Position numbers and translations under genes: made by a program. From positions 279,268 to 318,678 of the forward strand of contig NW_003124899.1 in NCBI RefSeq assembly GCF_000003605.2: DNA of 39,411 nt, in the 5' to 3' direction. This document shows positions 14,395 through 24,975 of the stretch, one piece after another. Under the pieces are notes generated by a model. The model ran no database searches and was not told where the DNA came from. It saw only the letters and a program-made list of their open reading frames with translations. The first letter of the stretch is position 1, and the number at the start of each line of letters is the position of its first letter. The DNA is from Saccoglossus kowalevskii (Eukaryota; Hemichordata; Enteropneusta; Harrimaniidae).

Positions 14395-14510
14395 CATTAC
14401 TGGTTCACCATATCAGCAATTCCATGTATTGCAAAATAAGACTTTGTTGTTGCATCGACAATTGTTAATGCAGTGTACTCAACGTATAATCCAACATAGC
14501 AAGTTACCTC
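14395..14510 (-). pseudogene. Ty3/gypsy integrase core fragment
   Basis: A minus-strand frame reads VEYTALTIVDATTKSYFAIHG followed by IADMV, matching the Ty3/gypsy integrase core around the second catalytic region (usual form: sustained by a variable linker, then HG-I-P-x-x-hydrophobic before the S-D-N-G motif). The catalytic aspartate that should follow is lost to a stop soon after IADMV, and the linker is shortened. Integrase would insert the cDNA copy into host DNA; this fragment cannot. Confidence 0.6.
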
Positions 14511-14589
14511 TGTTTAGTATGAACGTCGAGTATATTCGAAATTGTGTGTTATATTATTGACTGATTTTAGCAAAACGATCATCGAAATG

Positions 14590-14860
14590 CCACCTAACTT
14601 GTTACCCTCCGTTATGTCATCTATCATGCCTGACCAAAATAAAGCACCACCTGATCTTCGAACCACATACATCTATTCAAATTACTAGAATGTGCTTTTC
14701 CTATCATTGGCAGATGCATTGACATTGGAGCCACACCTTTTATTTGGTTAGAACGCCGCCCTGAGCAGCTAGTTTTTTTCTCTAAAGTTCCCGTATTACC
14801 GATACAAACTAGAATTCTCTCATGCGTATATATCCATCCGGTCAGGAATGTATTCACGAG
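14590..14860 (-). pseudogene. Ty3/gypsy integrase N-terminal zinc-binding region, frameshifted
   Basis: Two overlapping minus-strand frames together carry the hallmark order of the integrase H2C2 region: KAHSSNLN-RC in one frame (within 14857-14624) and then GALFWSGMIDDI in another. Family members read HSSHLG, an Arg-rich stretch and then a YWPGM-like motif. The second zinc-binding histidine is replaced by Asn, and the frame shifts between the two halves, so this is inactive. It sits between RNase H (above) and the integrase core (below) on the minus strand, as expected. Confidence 0.6.
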
Positions 14861-14876
14861 CGTTGGTGATGAGGTA

Positions 14877-15168
14877 TCAGCCGATGTACAGGATAAGATT
14901 TGTTGATGTGTTCACACGGATAAGTGCATATATGCTGTTTGATATCAACGAGCGACTCTTTGGAATAAACCACCCTCTTGATTGTGTAAGTTGAAATATT
15001 TGATATTCTGGAAAAATGTGTGCTTGTATAGTGCTGATCTCTCCACGTGTTCTACTTAACATCACAGCGAAGTGCATTTTAAACCCCGGTAAATAATCAA
15101 TTTGCAGTTTGTAGTTTTGCAGATGAAGCAATATTGACTGTTAATGTTTAAGCGCCGATGTAATAACT
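14877..15168 (-). pseudogene. Ty3/gypsy RNase H C-terminus
   Basis: The minus-strand frame reads LLHLQNYKLQIDYLPGFKMHF, then AVMLSRTRGE. This is the classic end of Ty3/gypsy RNase H (a leucine-rich stretch, then YxPG-K and ADxLSR), with ADMLSR changed to AVMLSR. An in-frame stop lies a few codons upstream of the motif. The frame continues 50 codons into the linker before the integrase zinc-binding region. No reverse transcriptase or protease portion is seen at higher coordinates, so the element is truncated on its 5' side near 15170. Confidence 0.8.
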
Positions 15169-15169
15169 T

Positions 15170-15788
15170 GTGGACAATTTAAAAGTAATAAATTGGTAAA
15201 CTAAACAGTGAAACAGTGACATAACAATTATATCACTTTGAGTCGCTGAGGCAAATATACATTTTCATGGCAATGATGAACCATGAAAACGTCGATCAAA
15301 TCAAATCTAAAACAAAAACATTCATATGCTGAAGTAATCGGCTAAAGGTAAATGGCCAATCAATAAACACGAAAACATTTATTGACGTATTTATTTTCAT
15401 CATGTATAATGTGTAAAAATACTATACTGTAATTAAAGATAAAAAAGATCACATGCCAGTTCTGTGGTCGTCATTTTCTCTCCTGAAACGTTAATACTGT
15501 AATAACATTGGACAATATGTGGGGAATTGTTTTAATATAGGTACCATTCGCATGATTGTAGCTTAAATAATTCAGCAAATACAACACACAATCTTCTAAG
15601 CAGCAAGAAATCACAAATATTATAAGAAAAAAATGTCCGACATATGGTAGGGTCGTCTCTAATTTCAAGCTTAAGGTTACTCAGTGCACGAAGTCGGATC
15701 GGGGACAAGCTGGCGGTCTAGATGGGCAAACACATAAATCAATTAAATAATTATAATCACAAACAAATCTTTTCAAACGAGAATATGT
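15170..15788. other. repeat-derived spacer with T-family fragment
   Basis: No gene is supported. About 15560-15620 (including AAATACAACACA and GCAGCAAGAAATCA) is similar to 19905-19970, and ATCAATAAACACGAA at about 15357 recurs at about 18377. Together they suggest that two parallel copies of an older repeat lie on either side of the LINE. A 65-codon minus-strand frame (15668-15471) has no recognisable motif. Confidence 0.4.
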
Positions 15789-16521
15789 CGGTCATTTGGC
15801 GGGGTTGGTTTATTTGGTAAGTGCTCACTATATAATGAGTATTTGATATCAATAATTGACAAGGGGCACAGAGACATACTCGGAGTTCGGTTTGAGAATA
15901 AATTAACTGGGTTCACTTTCCTAGTTTTTTCTTGTTATTTGCCACCTGAAAATTCGCCTTAGGGGAAGAGATGCAAATGCATTCTTTAGTCACCTACTTA
16001 GTCAGCTTTACATGACAGATGTCGATACAATTATTATATGTGGTGATCTCAATGCTCGTTTGGGAAATTTGAATGATAATATTGATGTAATAGATAACAT
16101 TAGGAATAGACATGTGATTGATACTAAAATTAATCAACATGGTCACAGTTTTTTGTGAGTTCCTGCAGGAATCTAAGCTATGTATTTTGAATGGTCGTTT
16201 TGATAGACACCAAAATGTTTTTACTTGTATTTCCAGTAGGGGGAGATCAGTAGTTGATTACGTGTGCGTCCCCAAGACCATTTAAGTTATTGTAATAATT
16301 TTAATATTATAACTATGTCGTCTCTGGTTGAGAAATACAATGTATATGATGCACTCACTGATAGAAGTAAACTTCATGACCACTCACTTTTAATTTTTGA
16401 TTTTCTTGATAGACCACTGGGTTCAATAGTGAAACAAAATTTGCCAAATGATATTAATATCAGTAATAACCGGCACAGTGCGACTGTTTTATTTATGGTG
16501 ATCTATGCAAATGTATTTTAA
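15789..16521 (+). pseudogene. LINE AP-type endonuclease domain, frame-broken
   Basis: Four consecutive pieces in changing frames show an apurinic-type endonuclease of a non-LTR retrotransposon. From 15789: SFGGVGLF, then GHRDILGVRF and VFSCYLPPENSP, ended by TAG at 15960. From about 15966: RDANAFFSHLLSQLY, then IIICGDLNARLG (the GDxN motif). From about 16158: EFLQESKLCILNGR, then RGRSVVDYVCVP. From 16264: HDHSLLIFDF, the terminal S-D-H motif with Ser changed to His. At least three disruptions make it inactive. The first part of the domain is missing, so the element is truncated at its 5' end near 15789. Confidence 0.85.
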
Positions 16522-16554
16522 ATGAAATAAATTCGACCATTCCAAATTATAACT

Positions 16555-18290
16555 GATCCAGTGGGGCAAGGAAAAGATTACGTCATCATAAGTCATAGCT
16601 AAATAGTATGTGGCGTGTTATGAGAGAACGAGGACGCTCTTACACTCGATTTGGCGGCTCTAAAAATATTAAAACGATAATACGTAATGATTTCAAAGCA
16701 CCGAGACGGGCATTTGACAACAAACTTCGGTGTTGCGAACGAAATTATAGAATCTATCTTGTTACTAGCATTGAAAGAGTATGTACTGAAAACCCACACC
16801 AATTGTGGGAGCATATAAATAAATTAGAGCCAGTCAAACGTACATATATCCCAATGGAAGTTTACGATGACGGCAGTCATATTACAAGTGATCATAACAT
16901 TGCTTTAAATAAGTGGAAACACGATTTTTCATCCCTTTATAATCACACTGATTTAAATGGATTTGACGCTAATTTCTACGAACATATTGTACATCATAAA
17001 TTGGTCCTAGAAAACGATTTGAATGATCCCTTGTATGATAGTAATTCTGAATTAAATAAGAATTTTTCTACTGTAGAAATTGAGTCAGTGATAGCAAAAG
17101 CAAAGTCAGGGAAGGCAGTTGAGGTAGATAAAATATCGTATGAAGTGCTTAAGAATGACAGTTCTTTTGCCATTTTAACACATCTTTTTCAACTTTGCTT
17201 TGACAGTGCAAAAGTTCCATGCATCTGGAAAAAGGCATTAATTTCTCCAATTCTGAAGGTGAGGTCGAGTGACCCTCGCGTTCCAAAGAATTGTAGGGGC
17301 ATGAGCATGCAGTCCACTTTATCAAAACTTTACAGCGCATTGCTTAATAGCTGAATCACAAGGTTTTTGGAAAATAATAATATTTTTGATGAGCAAAATG
17401 ATTTCAGAAAGGATAGAAATTGCGGAGATCATATTTATATTTTGACATCTATTATTAGGAATAGAATATCCCAACATGTGCCGCTTTCGTTGATTTACGA
17501 AAGGCGTTCGACATTGTCGATAGAGATGCGTTGTATAGCGACACAAATTCTTCTGTAAAACTAAATGATTTTAAAACAGACTGGTTTAACACCGGGCAAG
17601 GCTTGCGCCAGAGTGATAATCTTTCTCCTACGTTATTCTCCATCTTTATTAACAATTTGGCAGTTGAAATTAATCTGAAACAAAAAGGAATAACTCTTGA
17701 TAATAACGTTAATGTTAGTATTTTTTATACGCTAATGATATCGTGTTGTTAGCTGATAATGAAATTGATATGCAAATGATGTTAAGTCATTTAAATAGTT
17801 GATGTGAAAAGAAGCTAGAAGTGAAGCTAGAAGTGCATTCCAATTTTGTATTGGTGATGACGTGTTAGATTATACCGATACATATAAATATTTGGGGATG
17901 TTTTGGACGAATTTGTTGGTTATTCTGTAACTGCCAGTGTCGCAGTAGACTCGGCAAGTAGAGCGTTAGGAGCGTTATTCGTTAAACTTAAAACTCTCAA
18001 GAATCTTGGGTTTTCCACAAAGTGTATGATGCCAGTGTCGCGCCTGTACTCGATTATTGTTCCTGAGATTGGGGTTTCAGTAAATTTGAAAAGTGTGAAA
18101 TGATTCAAAATGGGACTTTAAGATTGTTTTTGGTACCCATAGGTTTTCCCCACTCCCGGCTGTTAAAGGTGACACTGGGTGGGTGTTTTTATACTAGGAG
18201 AGTAACACAGTTGGTCATTTGAAATAATTAAATGATTGGGTAATGAACATGCCATCAGTGGCAACCGTGACTTCTATCAACATATTATAA
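16555..18290 (+). pseudogene. LINE reverse transcriptase, frame-broken
   Basis: Continues the same element. The frame 16608-17354 contains AKSGKAVEVDKISYEVLKN and the WKKALISPILK...N-RGMS motif, and ends at a TGA (17352-17354) that interrupts an otherwise continuous frame and could be a decayed CGA. After a frameshift, FVDLRKAFDIVDRDALY (motif A, from 17486) is followed by a likely loss of 20-30 residues, then GLRQSDNLSPTLFSIFINN (motif B region). Motif C reads YANDIVLLADNE (from 17728), so YADD has become YAND and the catalytic pair is broken. KYLG and SRALGALFVKLK follow, then GTHRFSPLPAVKGDTGW near 18140. No poly-A or tandem tail is identifiable. The clade is not assigned. Confidence 0.88.
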
Positions 18291-19311
18291 TGAACATTAC
18301 ATTTCACTATTTTTTATATTGATTGGCCGTGATCAAATAATGCAATCAATAGATAATACAGACGAACAGTAACTAATCAATAAACACGAATTGGGTAGGT
18401 TGTCATTGATTTGTCTGATATATAGGCATCATAATTATATTCATGAAAATATATAAAATGAATACATTGACTGTACCAATGGCACTCATTGCGTGACGTC
18501 AGACCGGCATTATCTAAAATATATGATGTCCAATGGACGCTAATATTTTATGATAGCTTATTATTTAGACGATTTGTGTTATCATGTGAGCTGAATGCCC
18601 CCACTCAGCCAATTACTGACAATGTAAGCACTGTAAAACACAGTAAATATTTAGCCAAAGTATATTTACGGTCACTGTCTCCGCTATATATATGTACACC
18701 ATCAACTGAGTGCCTGCAACTAATACATTGCGATCGTTGAAACATTCGGCCTGTGGATACAATTCCCATGTTTTTAATTATCAACATGTATTCAAGACAA
18801 ATCACTTTGTTCTCATAAAATGTTCATAAACTTTGTTTACTGATGACGCGTAGTAATGACTATATTTTAGTGCGATAAGAAGAAATCAAACACAGAAATG
18901 ACACAGCGGTCAATCTGACAGACAGTCTCGACTTCATTGAATCATTTCAAGATCATTGAAAACAAATATAAAATAATTATATATTATATAAACAATTTTA
19001 AGACACGGACGGGTAAAACTTTGCGATATTGGTAATGGCCATGAGAGAACAAGTTAACGTAATGTTGTTCCAAGACGCCTGGTAATGCAACAATCGACAA
19101 TTTGGCACGGCAAAATATGCGACTAAAATACATCTCTAAGATCAAGGAAGGTAAGGTGAAAGGTAAATTGCAGCAACATCACAATATATAGGACGGATGT
19201 GTTTTCAACATAACATTTTATGGTGGCTATTTTCAATGTTGACTACTTTTCACGGAAGATGATCTTTTCCCAAAATATACAGGTGTTTAAATATAAGTAC
19301 CCAAGAAAAGC
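18291..19311. other. repeat-derived spacer with S-family fragment
   Basis: Mostly unassigned. GAGTGCCTGCAACTAATACA at about 18707 and the following GATCGTTGAAACATTCGGCC correspond to the start of repeat S at 21231 and 28828, so a short S fragment lies here (about 18695-18760). Two short open frames across it (18489-18740 plus, 18805-18605 minus) have no independent support. Confidence 0.4.
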
Positions 19312-19700
19312 ACTGGAATTATGAATCCCATTACATCTAGATATTGTCTACTGGGAATGGTATAGCAGGCAATTATTGACCTATTCTTTAGAAATTACAC
19401 TTAGTATTCAGTAGTTGCGTACACGAATAGACTTAATCTGTATATTTGTAGCCATTAATGTAATTAGTGGTAAATATATGCATCAATATGTCACTGCAAT
19501 TCGTGATCTCGTCACTAATATATCCATCAAAACGACTTGGTATGTTTATTCCGGCATGACATTTGAAAACGTCATGTGATAAGACCAGCACACATTGAGT
19601 ACATCTTATGGAACAAGCTCATCCACATACATGTGTTGGTTCATTTTTCAAAGGCATTTGCTTTGAGCACTATTGACTTGTTTATCAGGAGATGGTACAG
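19312..19700 (-). mobile_element. repeat R (copy 2)
   Basis: Similar to 12885-13580 and 29125-29430. It shares TGTCTACTGGGAATGGTATA followed by GCAGGCAATTATTGACC, then ATCCATCAAAACGACTTGGT and TGTTTATTCCGGCATGAC, then CAAGCTCATCCACATACATG. No integrase sequence adjoins this copy, so it may be a solo remnant of the Ty3 family. The strand is inferred from the other copies. Confidence 0.55.
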
Positions 19701-21104
19701 ACAGTGATTGAGATAAGAATGGAGGAATGATATTGTTTATTTAATAGGCATACTTCCACTGCAGCAGTAATCGAAGCAGTTAATACACTCTGGTGACATA
19801 ATGCGAGTGGGCGACGATCAATTCACACATATAGTTATGTATTCATGTATGTCACATGTAGTACACAATGTTGCCATTTATTCTACCAGTTTAGTACTGT
19901 AGTATTATTAATAATTCAACAAATACAACACAAAATCGTCCGAGCAGCAGGAAATCAACAATGTCACACAAACAACTGTGATCTTACTGAGTATCTGAGG
20001 ACGTTTCTCGTCTAAGCTATTGTTCTAAGATAGACAATTTTTGTGTCACATCTTGCCATACCACAAATACACGGCGATGAAATGATTGCGACAAATGGTA
20101 TACAAAAGTGAAAAGAAATTAGCTACAAAACTTCTAAATTCGAACATGATGACAAACTTTACAATAATATGTATATTAACTTGAACACACTCACAAGAGA
20201 TGCAAACGTGTTGCCATATTACTTCAATATTTATATTAACACTTATCAAGGCCACAGAGTGACTAGATGTTTTCTTTGTTGCAGATATTCCTGAAGGCTG
20301 GGTTTGCTATCAGACTTCACGTTTTTAATGAACATATTTTTAACAATGATTATTAAGTAATTCTCCTTAAAATATTGTTTGAGAGCAGAATCGGAGATAA
20401 AAAAATATTAACACTTATGATTTATTTAGCATGTTGTTGATATTGAATTTCTGAAGGACATGATATTGACATACTATCAAGGTCTATTAGGGTTCATTTG
20501 AAAAATCAGTATTCACAACAGGTATACTCACTTGACTGCTTATAGTAGCACAGGTACATTGCCATCGTCTTGAGTTCGAATTTCCTCCTGTACGTCTGTA
20601 TGTTGGTAATATGCCTGTGTTTTTATATTCTTGTTTTTTCGAGTTAATATTTCACACCTAGATCTCAAAAGACACTGACTAGATTTGAATGTAATTGGTA
20701 TTACACGAATATTTTAATATTTTTGAGGTTGGAAACCCATGTTTGTTGCGTAATAATTATCCTATTTATTTTAGTTTCATTTGTAACTTTATAAGGTGAT
20801 ACATGTACATGTTTGCTATCTGCATCAATAAGTGTCTGATAATAATATTTTACAGTTAATAAGTGCACAAATATTATCTAATTTGTCTAATTATCTCATT
20901 TTATTGCAGCAACGTGAGGAATGCTGATATTCAAATTATTGTATGTTGAATCTTGATTTAACTTTGCACAGGTGCTATTCAAGATGGCGTATTATTTTAA
21001 AAGCACTTGCATGAAATCTTAGCATTTGCGATATTATATATATATATATTTATATTATTTGTATGATGTGTTGCAACTCGATATTACACGGACACCAAAA
21101 GGAT
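19701..21104. other. AT-rich DNA with T-family fragment and a possible B-box
   Basis: The T fragment at 19905-19970 resembles 15560-15620. Near 20530-20590, TAGTAGCACAGGTAC and GAGTTCGAATTTCC look like separated A- and B-box remnants of a tRNA-derived SINE, but they are closer together than in a tRNA, so this is weak. A minus-strand 69-codon frame (20255-20046) is unrecognised. A short (TA)n lies at 21036-21050. Confidence 0.4.
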
Positions 21105-21545
21105 AACCTCTATATATCAAATTGTCGAAAGAGTGACTGTACAACAAAATGAAGATATCTCGAGGCATCAGAAAAATGGATACTTAAGAAACTGATGTTT
21201 CTGCTATATATTCACAGCATATTCCGAGTGCCTGCAACTAATGCATTGCGATTATATGGATATTCAGACTGTGAACACAATATGTACTCGGTACAAAACC
21301 ATTTCAAATAAAACAAATATAGAACACCTGAATTCGAAAACAATAGAATGCCAAAACTCAAAATCAATAAGCAAACACGGACAGCATCAAAATCAATAAA
21401 CAAATTTAAACAGTAGAACAAAGTCAATTTAGGAAGAGATACATGGATTCCATTGAAACCAACCCAACCAGCTATGTCGCAGTACCTGGCACCTCCTGCG
21501 AAATGCATCTCATAGCCACTTGTTAACTAGTCTGTAATTGAATCA
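21105..21545 (-). mobile_element. repeat S (copy 1)
   Basis: Similar to 28735-29090. Shared landmarks are GAGTGCCTGCAACTAATGCA, AAATAAAACAAATATAGAA, and AGGAAGAGATACATGGATTC followed by AAACCA. This copy lies alone, without R next to it. In the 28.7-kb copy S runs straight into R and then, further on, into Ty3 integrase sequence, so I infer S belongs to the same element family. The 98-codon minus-strand frame inside (21508-21212) is broken in the other copy and is not taken as a gene. Confidence 0.6.
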
Positions 21546-22009
21546 ACCAACAATATAAATACAAAACATTGTTGGGTAACAGTATACGAGGTTATTACGA
21601 GGATACCTCAAGGTATGCACGAAAGCAGTAGAGCGGGAGTATCGACCGAGGAATGCCCAAATCCAAAATGTTTAGAACAGAATCAGCGAACTTCTTTGTG
21701 TGGAGTCAAACCCTGGTGGCAGCCATGTTTGTTTGTAATCATTCCATATTTGCAACTAGTATTTCCTAATATGGTAGGATGAATATAACCCATAGAACAC
21801 CTCAAAGTTACGGCACGCTGTAACTTATGGCGTTACAATAACAAATGTATAATAATAACTCTTATTATACTATTTCTACCCAGTCAATTATGTTCAAACG
21901 CCTATTTGTGACAATATCTGATTTACAAGATCGAAGTATCTGCCATAACACTTGTTCAAGGACTTGTTCAAATTTTGCAGTTATGTCGATTTATACTAAT
22001 ACAATCCAT
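21546..22009. other. unassigned DNA
   Basis: No gene is supported. A near-palindrome GTTACGGCACGCTGTAAC lies at about 21808. Weak similarity of 21950-22009 to the DNA just left of 31645 suggests that block X may begin somewhat earlier than annotated. Confidence 0.35.
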
Positions 22010-22912
22010 TGCATAGAAAATCAAAAGTACGCACGCGCGCAGAAGTTGAAAGGTGTATATAATCATTAAATTGTCTGCATATGGGTAATTATTTGTACCG
22101 TTATTGTTAATGACGAACACTAATAAAAAAGAGATGTTCATAAATGTTGCAAGTATATACACACCATAAACTGTCACGAGGTTGAAGGTATATAAATTTA
22201 GGTGTATACGTGAGAAGATTAAAATTTGTGTGAGAGACAATTCTTGACTTTACGTTGATCTCTGCACTGTAGTGTTTTTGTCAGGGTTGCTTATGATGAA
22301 TTGAAATAGAAAATAGCATATGAGTCTTTATTGTTTACTCATTAAACGTCCTAACTGCAAATGGTATTAATTATCATAAATTATAATATACATTGTATAG
22401 TATCACGTGTTTTACAGTTTTTTATTTTATCTTTTACAATATCGATACAATGAAATCAACGAGTTAGATTCTAATGACCACTTTTGAGATTAACTTAAAA
22501 AAATGATGTAGATGATTCATACGCATGAGCAAATAATCGAGGTCATCCGAATGACCTCAACAGTTGCCATAGGAATATTACAGTAGCGTTTTACTAAGCT
22601 ATCATATCTTTTGCATTTTGAAAGACATTTCGTGCATAATTTGTATAACGTTTAGAATTGTGCATCAACAGACTACTACTAATCACATTATCTTGGCTGC
22701 TTCTTCGACTCCTCTTTTGTGAAGAATCCTGTAACAATTGGTTGATTGATATCTTCAATTTGAACGCCTCGTAAAAAGCCAAGTGGATGCGTATGTACAA
22801 GCATATGGGATCGACTTGTGTTTAGAATGAGCAATTTTGAACAATCGAGAACTGATAACGACAATATGAATCAGTCAATCATCGCCATAGCAACGGGCGT
22901 ATTCAAGTATAG
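22010..22912. repeat. block X, copy C
   Basis: First of three direct copies (22010-22912, 24004-24975, 31645-32512). Landmarks common to all are GATGTTCATAAATG, ACTGAGAGACGATACTTGAC-like sequence, AAACGTCCTAA, CAATTGGTTGATTGAT, ATGGGATCGACTTGTGTTTA and CAATCATCGCCATAGCAAC. This is the most diverged copy. It stops at about 22912, where the other two copies run on into block Y, and it is followed by a short piece of S. Whether X is an LTR, a separate element or part of a duplicated segment is not settled. Confidence 0.8.
22688..22804 (-). CDS. 38-codon ORF in block X (copy C), unrecognised
   Basis: ATG to TAA, encoding MLVHTHPLGFLRGVQIEDIN and ending TKEESKKQPR. The same ORF, with identical length and no insertions or deletions, is present at 24753-24869 and 32297-32413, although the flanking DNA carries many indels. 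Several differences are silent, most tellingly the last two codons: CCA-AGA here, CCC-CGC and CCT-AGA in the others, all Pro-Arg. That suggests past selection on this frame. It might be the last exon of a longer transposon or host protein rather than a peptide on its own. A second frame on the same strand is open across the region too. I recognise no family. Confidence 0.3.
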   Translation of the reverse strand: MLVHTHPLGFLRGVQIEDINQPIVTGFFTKEESKKQPR

Positions 22913-22913
22913 T

Positions 22914-22952
22914 TGTACAACGCAGTGAGGAAAAAGGATACCCACGAAACTG
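22914..22952. repeat. 39-bp exact match to 28775-28813 (S fragment)
   Basis: The run from TGTACAACGCAGTGAGG to CCCACGAAACTG is identical at 28775-28813. Directly after it, this copy jumps to CATTTTCTACAAAAATAAAC, which corresponds to 30042 in the other copy. So S and R, present at 28.8-30.0 kb, are absent here. Confidence 0.9.
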
Positions 22953-23097
22953 CATTTTCTACAAAAATAAACTAATCACCAAACTGCGTAATCAAGCAAA
23001 CAATCAGTCTGTCGATCAAACAAATACCACAAGGTAGTCATATATAAAAATAAGTCACTTAATTGCAAAATAAATAGGTTAATATTTTGCTAATTGT
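22953..23097. other. flank shared with 30042-30090
   Basis: AAATAAACTAATCAC and AAACTGC...AATCAAGC occur here and at 30053-30087. The same flank on the 3' side of the LINE in both places shows that the LINE inserted before the region was duplicated. Confidence 0.55.
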
Positions 23098-23150
23098 AAA
23101 ACAATCAGTCAGTCAATCAGTCGGCTTGTCAATCAGTTAATCAGTCAGTC
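23098..23150 (-). repeat. short tandem repeat, likely LINE 3' tail
   Basis: Repeated CAGTCAGTCAATCAGT-type units (minus strand TGATTGAC) directly follow the stop codon end of the LINE reading frame at 23145. Several LINE clades end in such short tandem repeats instead of poly-A. Confidence 0.6.
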
Positions 23151-23706
23151 CGTAATCAATAGTCGTTTAGTTAAACCGAATATTGAGATATAATTTTCAA
23201 AAAAATATCTACTAATATTGGCATTTTGTAGTTCTGGTCTTAGTGAATTCCAATGCTTAATTGATGCAAACTTTGTGTTATGCTGGGTTATAGAAAGTGT
23301 TGATATTGAGAGGCTGCCTCTTCTATTAATTTTAGTAGGATAATTATGAGAAGGCATGTTGGTGTAGTTCTCAGGACAGCGAAACGATTTTTATTTAAAT
23401 CGAAAATAAATAGACAAGAGTGGAATTTACATAGTTTGTGAATGTCCAGAATTTGAAGAGAACGAAACAGTGGTGCAGAATGCGAGTTTCATTTTGAAAA
23501 AAATGATAAGTCGCACAAGTCTTTTCTGGGGTCGTAGAATCGGTTCAAGAAGGGTAGGATTAGCGTTTCCCCATATTTCAACACAGTACGTTAAATGTGG
23601 AAGAATCAGAGCATTATATAATAGAATAAGAATAAGAATATATTTTGGGACATAAGTCGAATTTTTGAGATTCGACATTCGACACTAACTTGACTAACTA
23701 ACTAAC
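23145..23706 (-). pseudogene. LINE reverse transcriptase C-terminal part (copy A)
   Basis: Read on the minus strand, 23678-23427 gives LLYNALILPHLTYCVEIWGN, then NPTLLEPILRPQKRLVRLI, the region after the RT fingers-palm of many Jockey/CR1-like LINEs. After a frameshift, 23357-23145 gives FASIKHWNSLRPELQNANIS and ends at a stop, the usual G-x-K-x-WN-x-LP C-terminus. Catalytic RT motifs and endonuclease are absent, so this is a 5'-truncated insertion. Its 5' junction lies in a short ACTA-repeat at about 23694-23708. It belongs to a different family from the LINE at 15.8-18.3 kb. Confidence 0.85.
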
Positions 23707-24003
23707 TACTTGCTCATAACATAATCTTTGTAACAATTCAGGATGTTGCTTTTTCTTCTACTGCATGTAGTGTCCGTGTGTTTAATCAGTGAACATTATA
23801 TGTTTGTAGATCTTTGCAATTGTTGTGATTCTGATTGTAGTGTTACAAGGGCAATATGACTCTGATGATGATATCTTCTACACAAACGATCGTAGTCGGT
23901 TTCAATCGTTTGCAATGCATGGATCTTGTTCCCAAGACAGATTAGATCGCAATGGTTTTAATCTTATCTACATCTCCTATTACTAACTTCGGCAATGATC
24001 TGA
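23707..24003 (-). pseudogene. Ty3/gypsy integrase C-terminus (copy A)
   Basis: Minus-strand frames read RSLPKLVIGDV, then, after frameshifts, ETDYDRLCRRYHHQS. This matches the end of Ty3/gypsy integrases, where LP-x-L-x-x-GD-x-V-x-x-K-P is followed by SY-x-V-x-T-x-GR-x-YRRNR-x-H. Homologous DNA is at 30634-30947 and 13960-14265. The LINE abuts it on the downstream side. On the upstream side it is cut at a TGT (24004-24006), exactly where block X starts in this copy. Confidence 0.65.
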
Positions 24004-24975
24004 TGTATGGGAAATGAAAAGTACCCACTCAGAAGATGAAAGGTGTCTATAACCACTAAATTGACTGCTTATTTGTACCGTTATTTTTATTATTGATGGA
24101 TACTATTAAACAGTAGATGTTCATAAATGTAAGCTTTGTCGTAACGTATACTATATACGCCGTAAACTGTCACGACGTTGATGGCATATAAATTTAGATT
24201 TATACGTGACGAAATTAACTTTTTACTGAGAGACGATACTTGACTTTATGTTATACTTAGCAATGTAGAGTTTTTGTCAGGTTTGCACATGATTAACGAA
24301 AACGGAAAATAGAATACGTGGCATTATTATTTTCTTAATAAACGTCCTAATTGCAATTTGTGTTAATTATCATACTTTATAATATCTTTTGCATAGGATA
24401 TAGTATATGATTTTTTTTATCTTTGCTGCACGATTCAACTGCCCACTTTTGATATAAAAATGAAGTACACGAACCACACACATGCGCAAATAATCGAGGT
24501 CCGAAAGACCTCAACAAATATCATAGGAATATTACAGTAGCGTTGGAGTAAAGGGTAATCATTAGATAATCACGATCTTGAATTTTTGCTTAATTATTTG
24601 TTAGTCAAAATGTAATTAGTGCATGGATCAAGTGATGCAGTGCTTAGTGATTTCATTCTTCAACTATGCTCTAATATTTTTTCATTTGGAAAGACATGTC
24701 GTGCATTATATATAATTCAGAATATTTTATCAATAGAGTACTACTAATTACATTAGCGGGGCTGCTTCTTCGACTCCTCATTTGTGAAGAATCCTGTAAC
24801 AATTGGTTGATTGATGTCTTCAATTTGAACGCCTTGTAAAAAGCCAAGTGAATGCGTATGTACAAGCATATGGGATCGACTTGTGTTTAGAATGAGCAAT
24901 TTTGAACAATCGAGGACTGACAACGACAATATGAATCAGTCAATCATCGCCATAGCAACAAGAGTACTGAAGTAT
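24004..24975. repeat. block X, copy A
   Basis: Direct repeat of 31645-32512 and, more distantly, of 22010-22912. It begins TGTATGGGAAATGAAAAGTA and continues without a break into block Y. It holds the conserved 38-codon minus-strand ORF at 24753-24869. The left edge coincides with a deletion junction, so it does not by itself define the end of a mobile element. Confidence 0.85.
24753..24869 (-). CDS. 38-codon ORF in block X (copy A), unrecognised
   Basis: Begins MLVHTHSLGFLQGVQIEDIN and ends TNEESKKQPR, followed by TAA. It differs from copy C at three residues (Ser for Pro, Gln for Arg, Asn for Lys) and has silent changes at several other codons, including GAT/GAC and the final CCC-CGC. Length, start and stop are kept. 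No domain, signal peptide or membrane segment is visible in so short a product. Confidence 0.3.
   Translation of the reverse strand: MLVHTHSLGFLQGVQIEDINQPIVTGFFTNEESKKQPR

Noticed and set aside
21212-21508. 98-codon minus-strand frame in repeat S as a gene
   Set aside because: The other S copy is interrupted by indels throughout the same region.
23098-23150. CRISPR-like array of CAGTCAATCAGT units
   Set aside because: The units are directly adjacent without unique spacers and sit at a LINE 3' end; this is a short tandem tail in an animal genome.
24004-24975. Block X as a proven LTR
   Set aside because: The TG edge in copy A is explained by a microhomology deletion, similarity to copy C seems to pass that edge, and no polypurine tract or primer-binding site fits on the expected strand.
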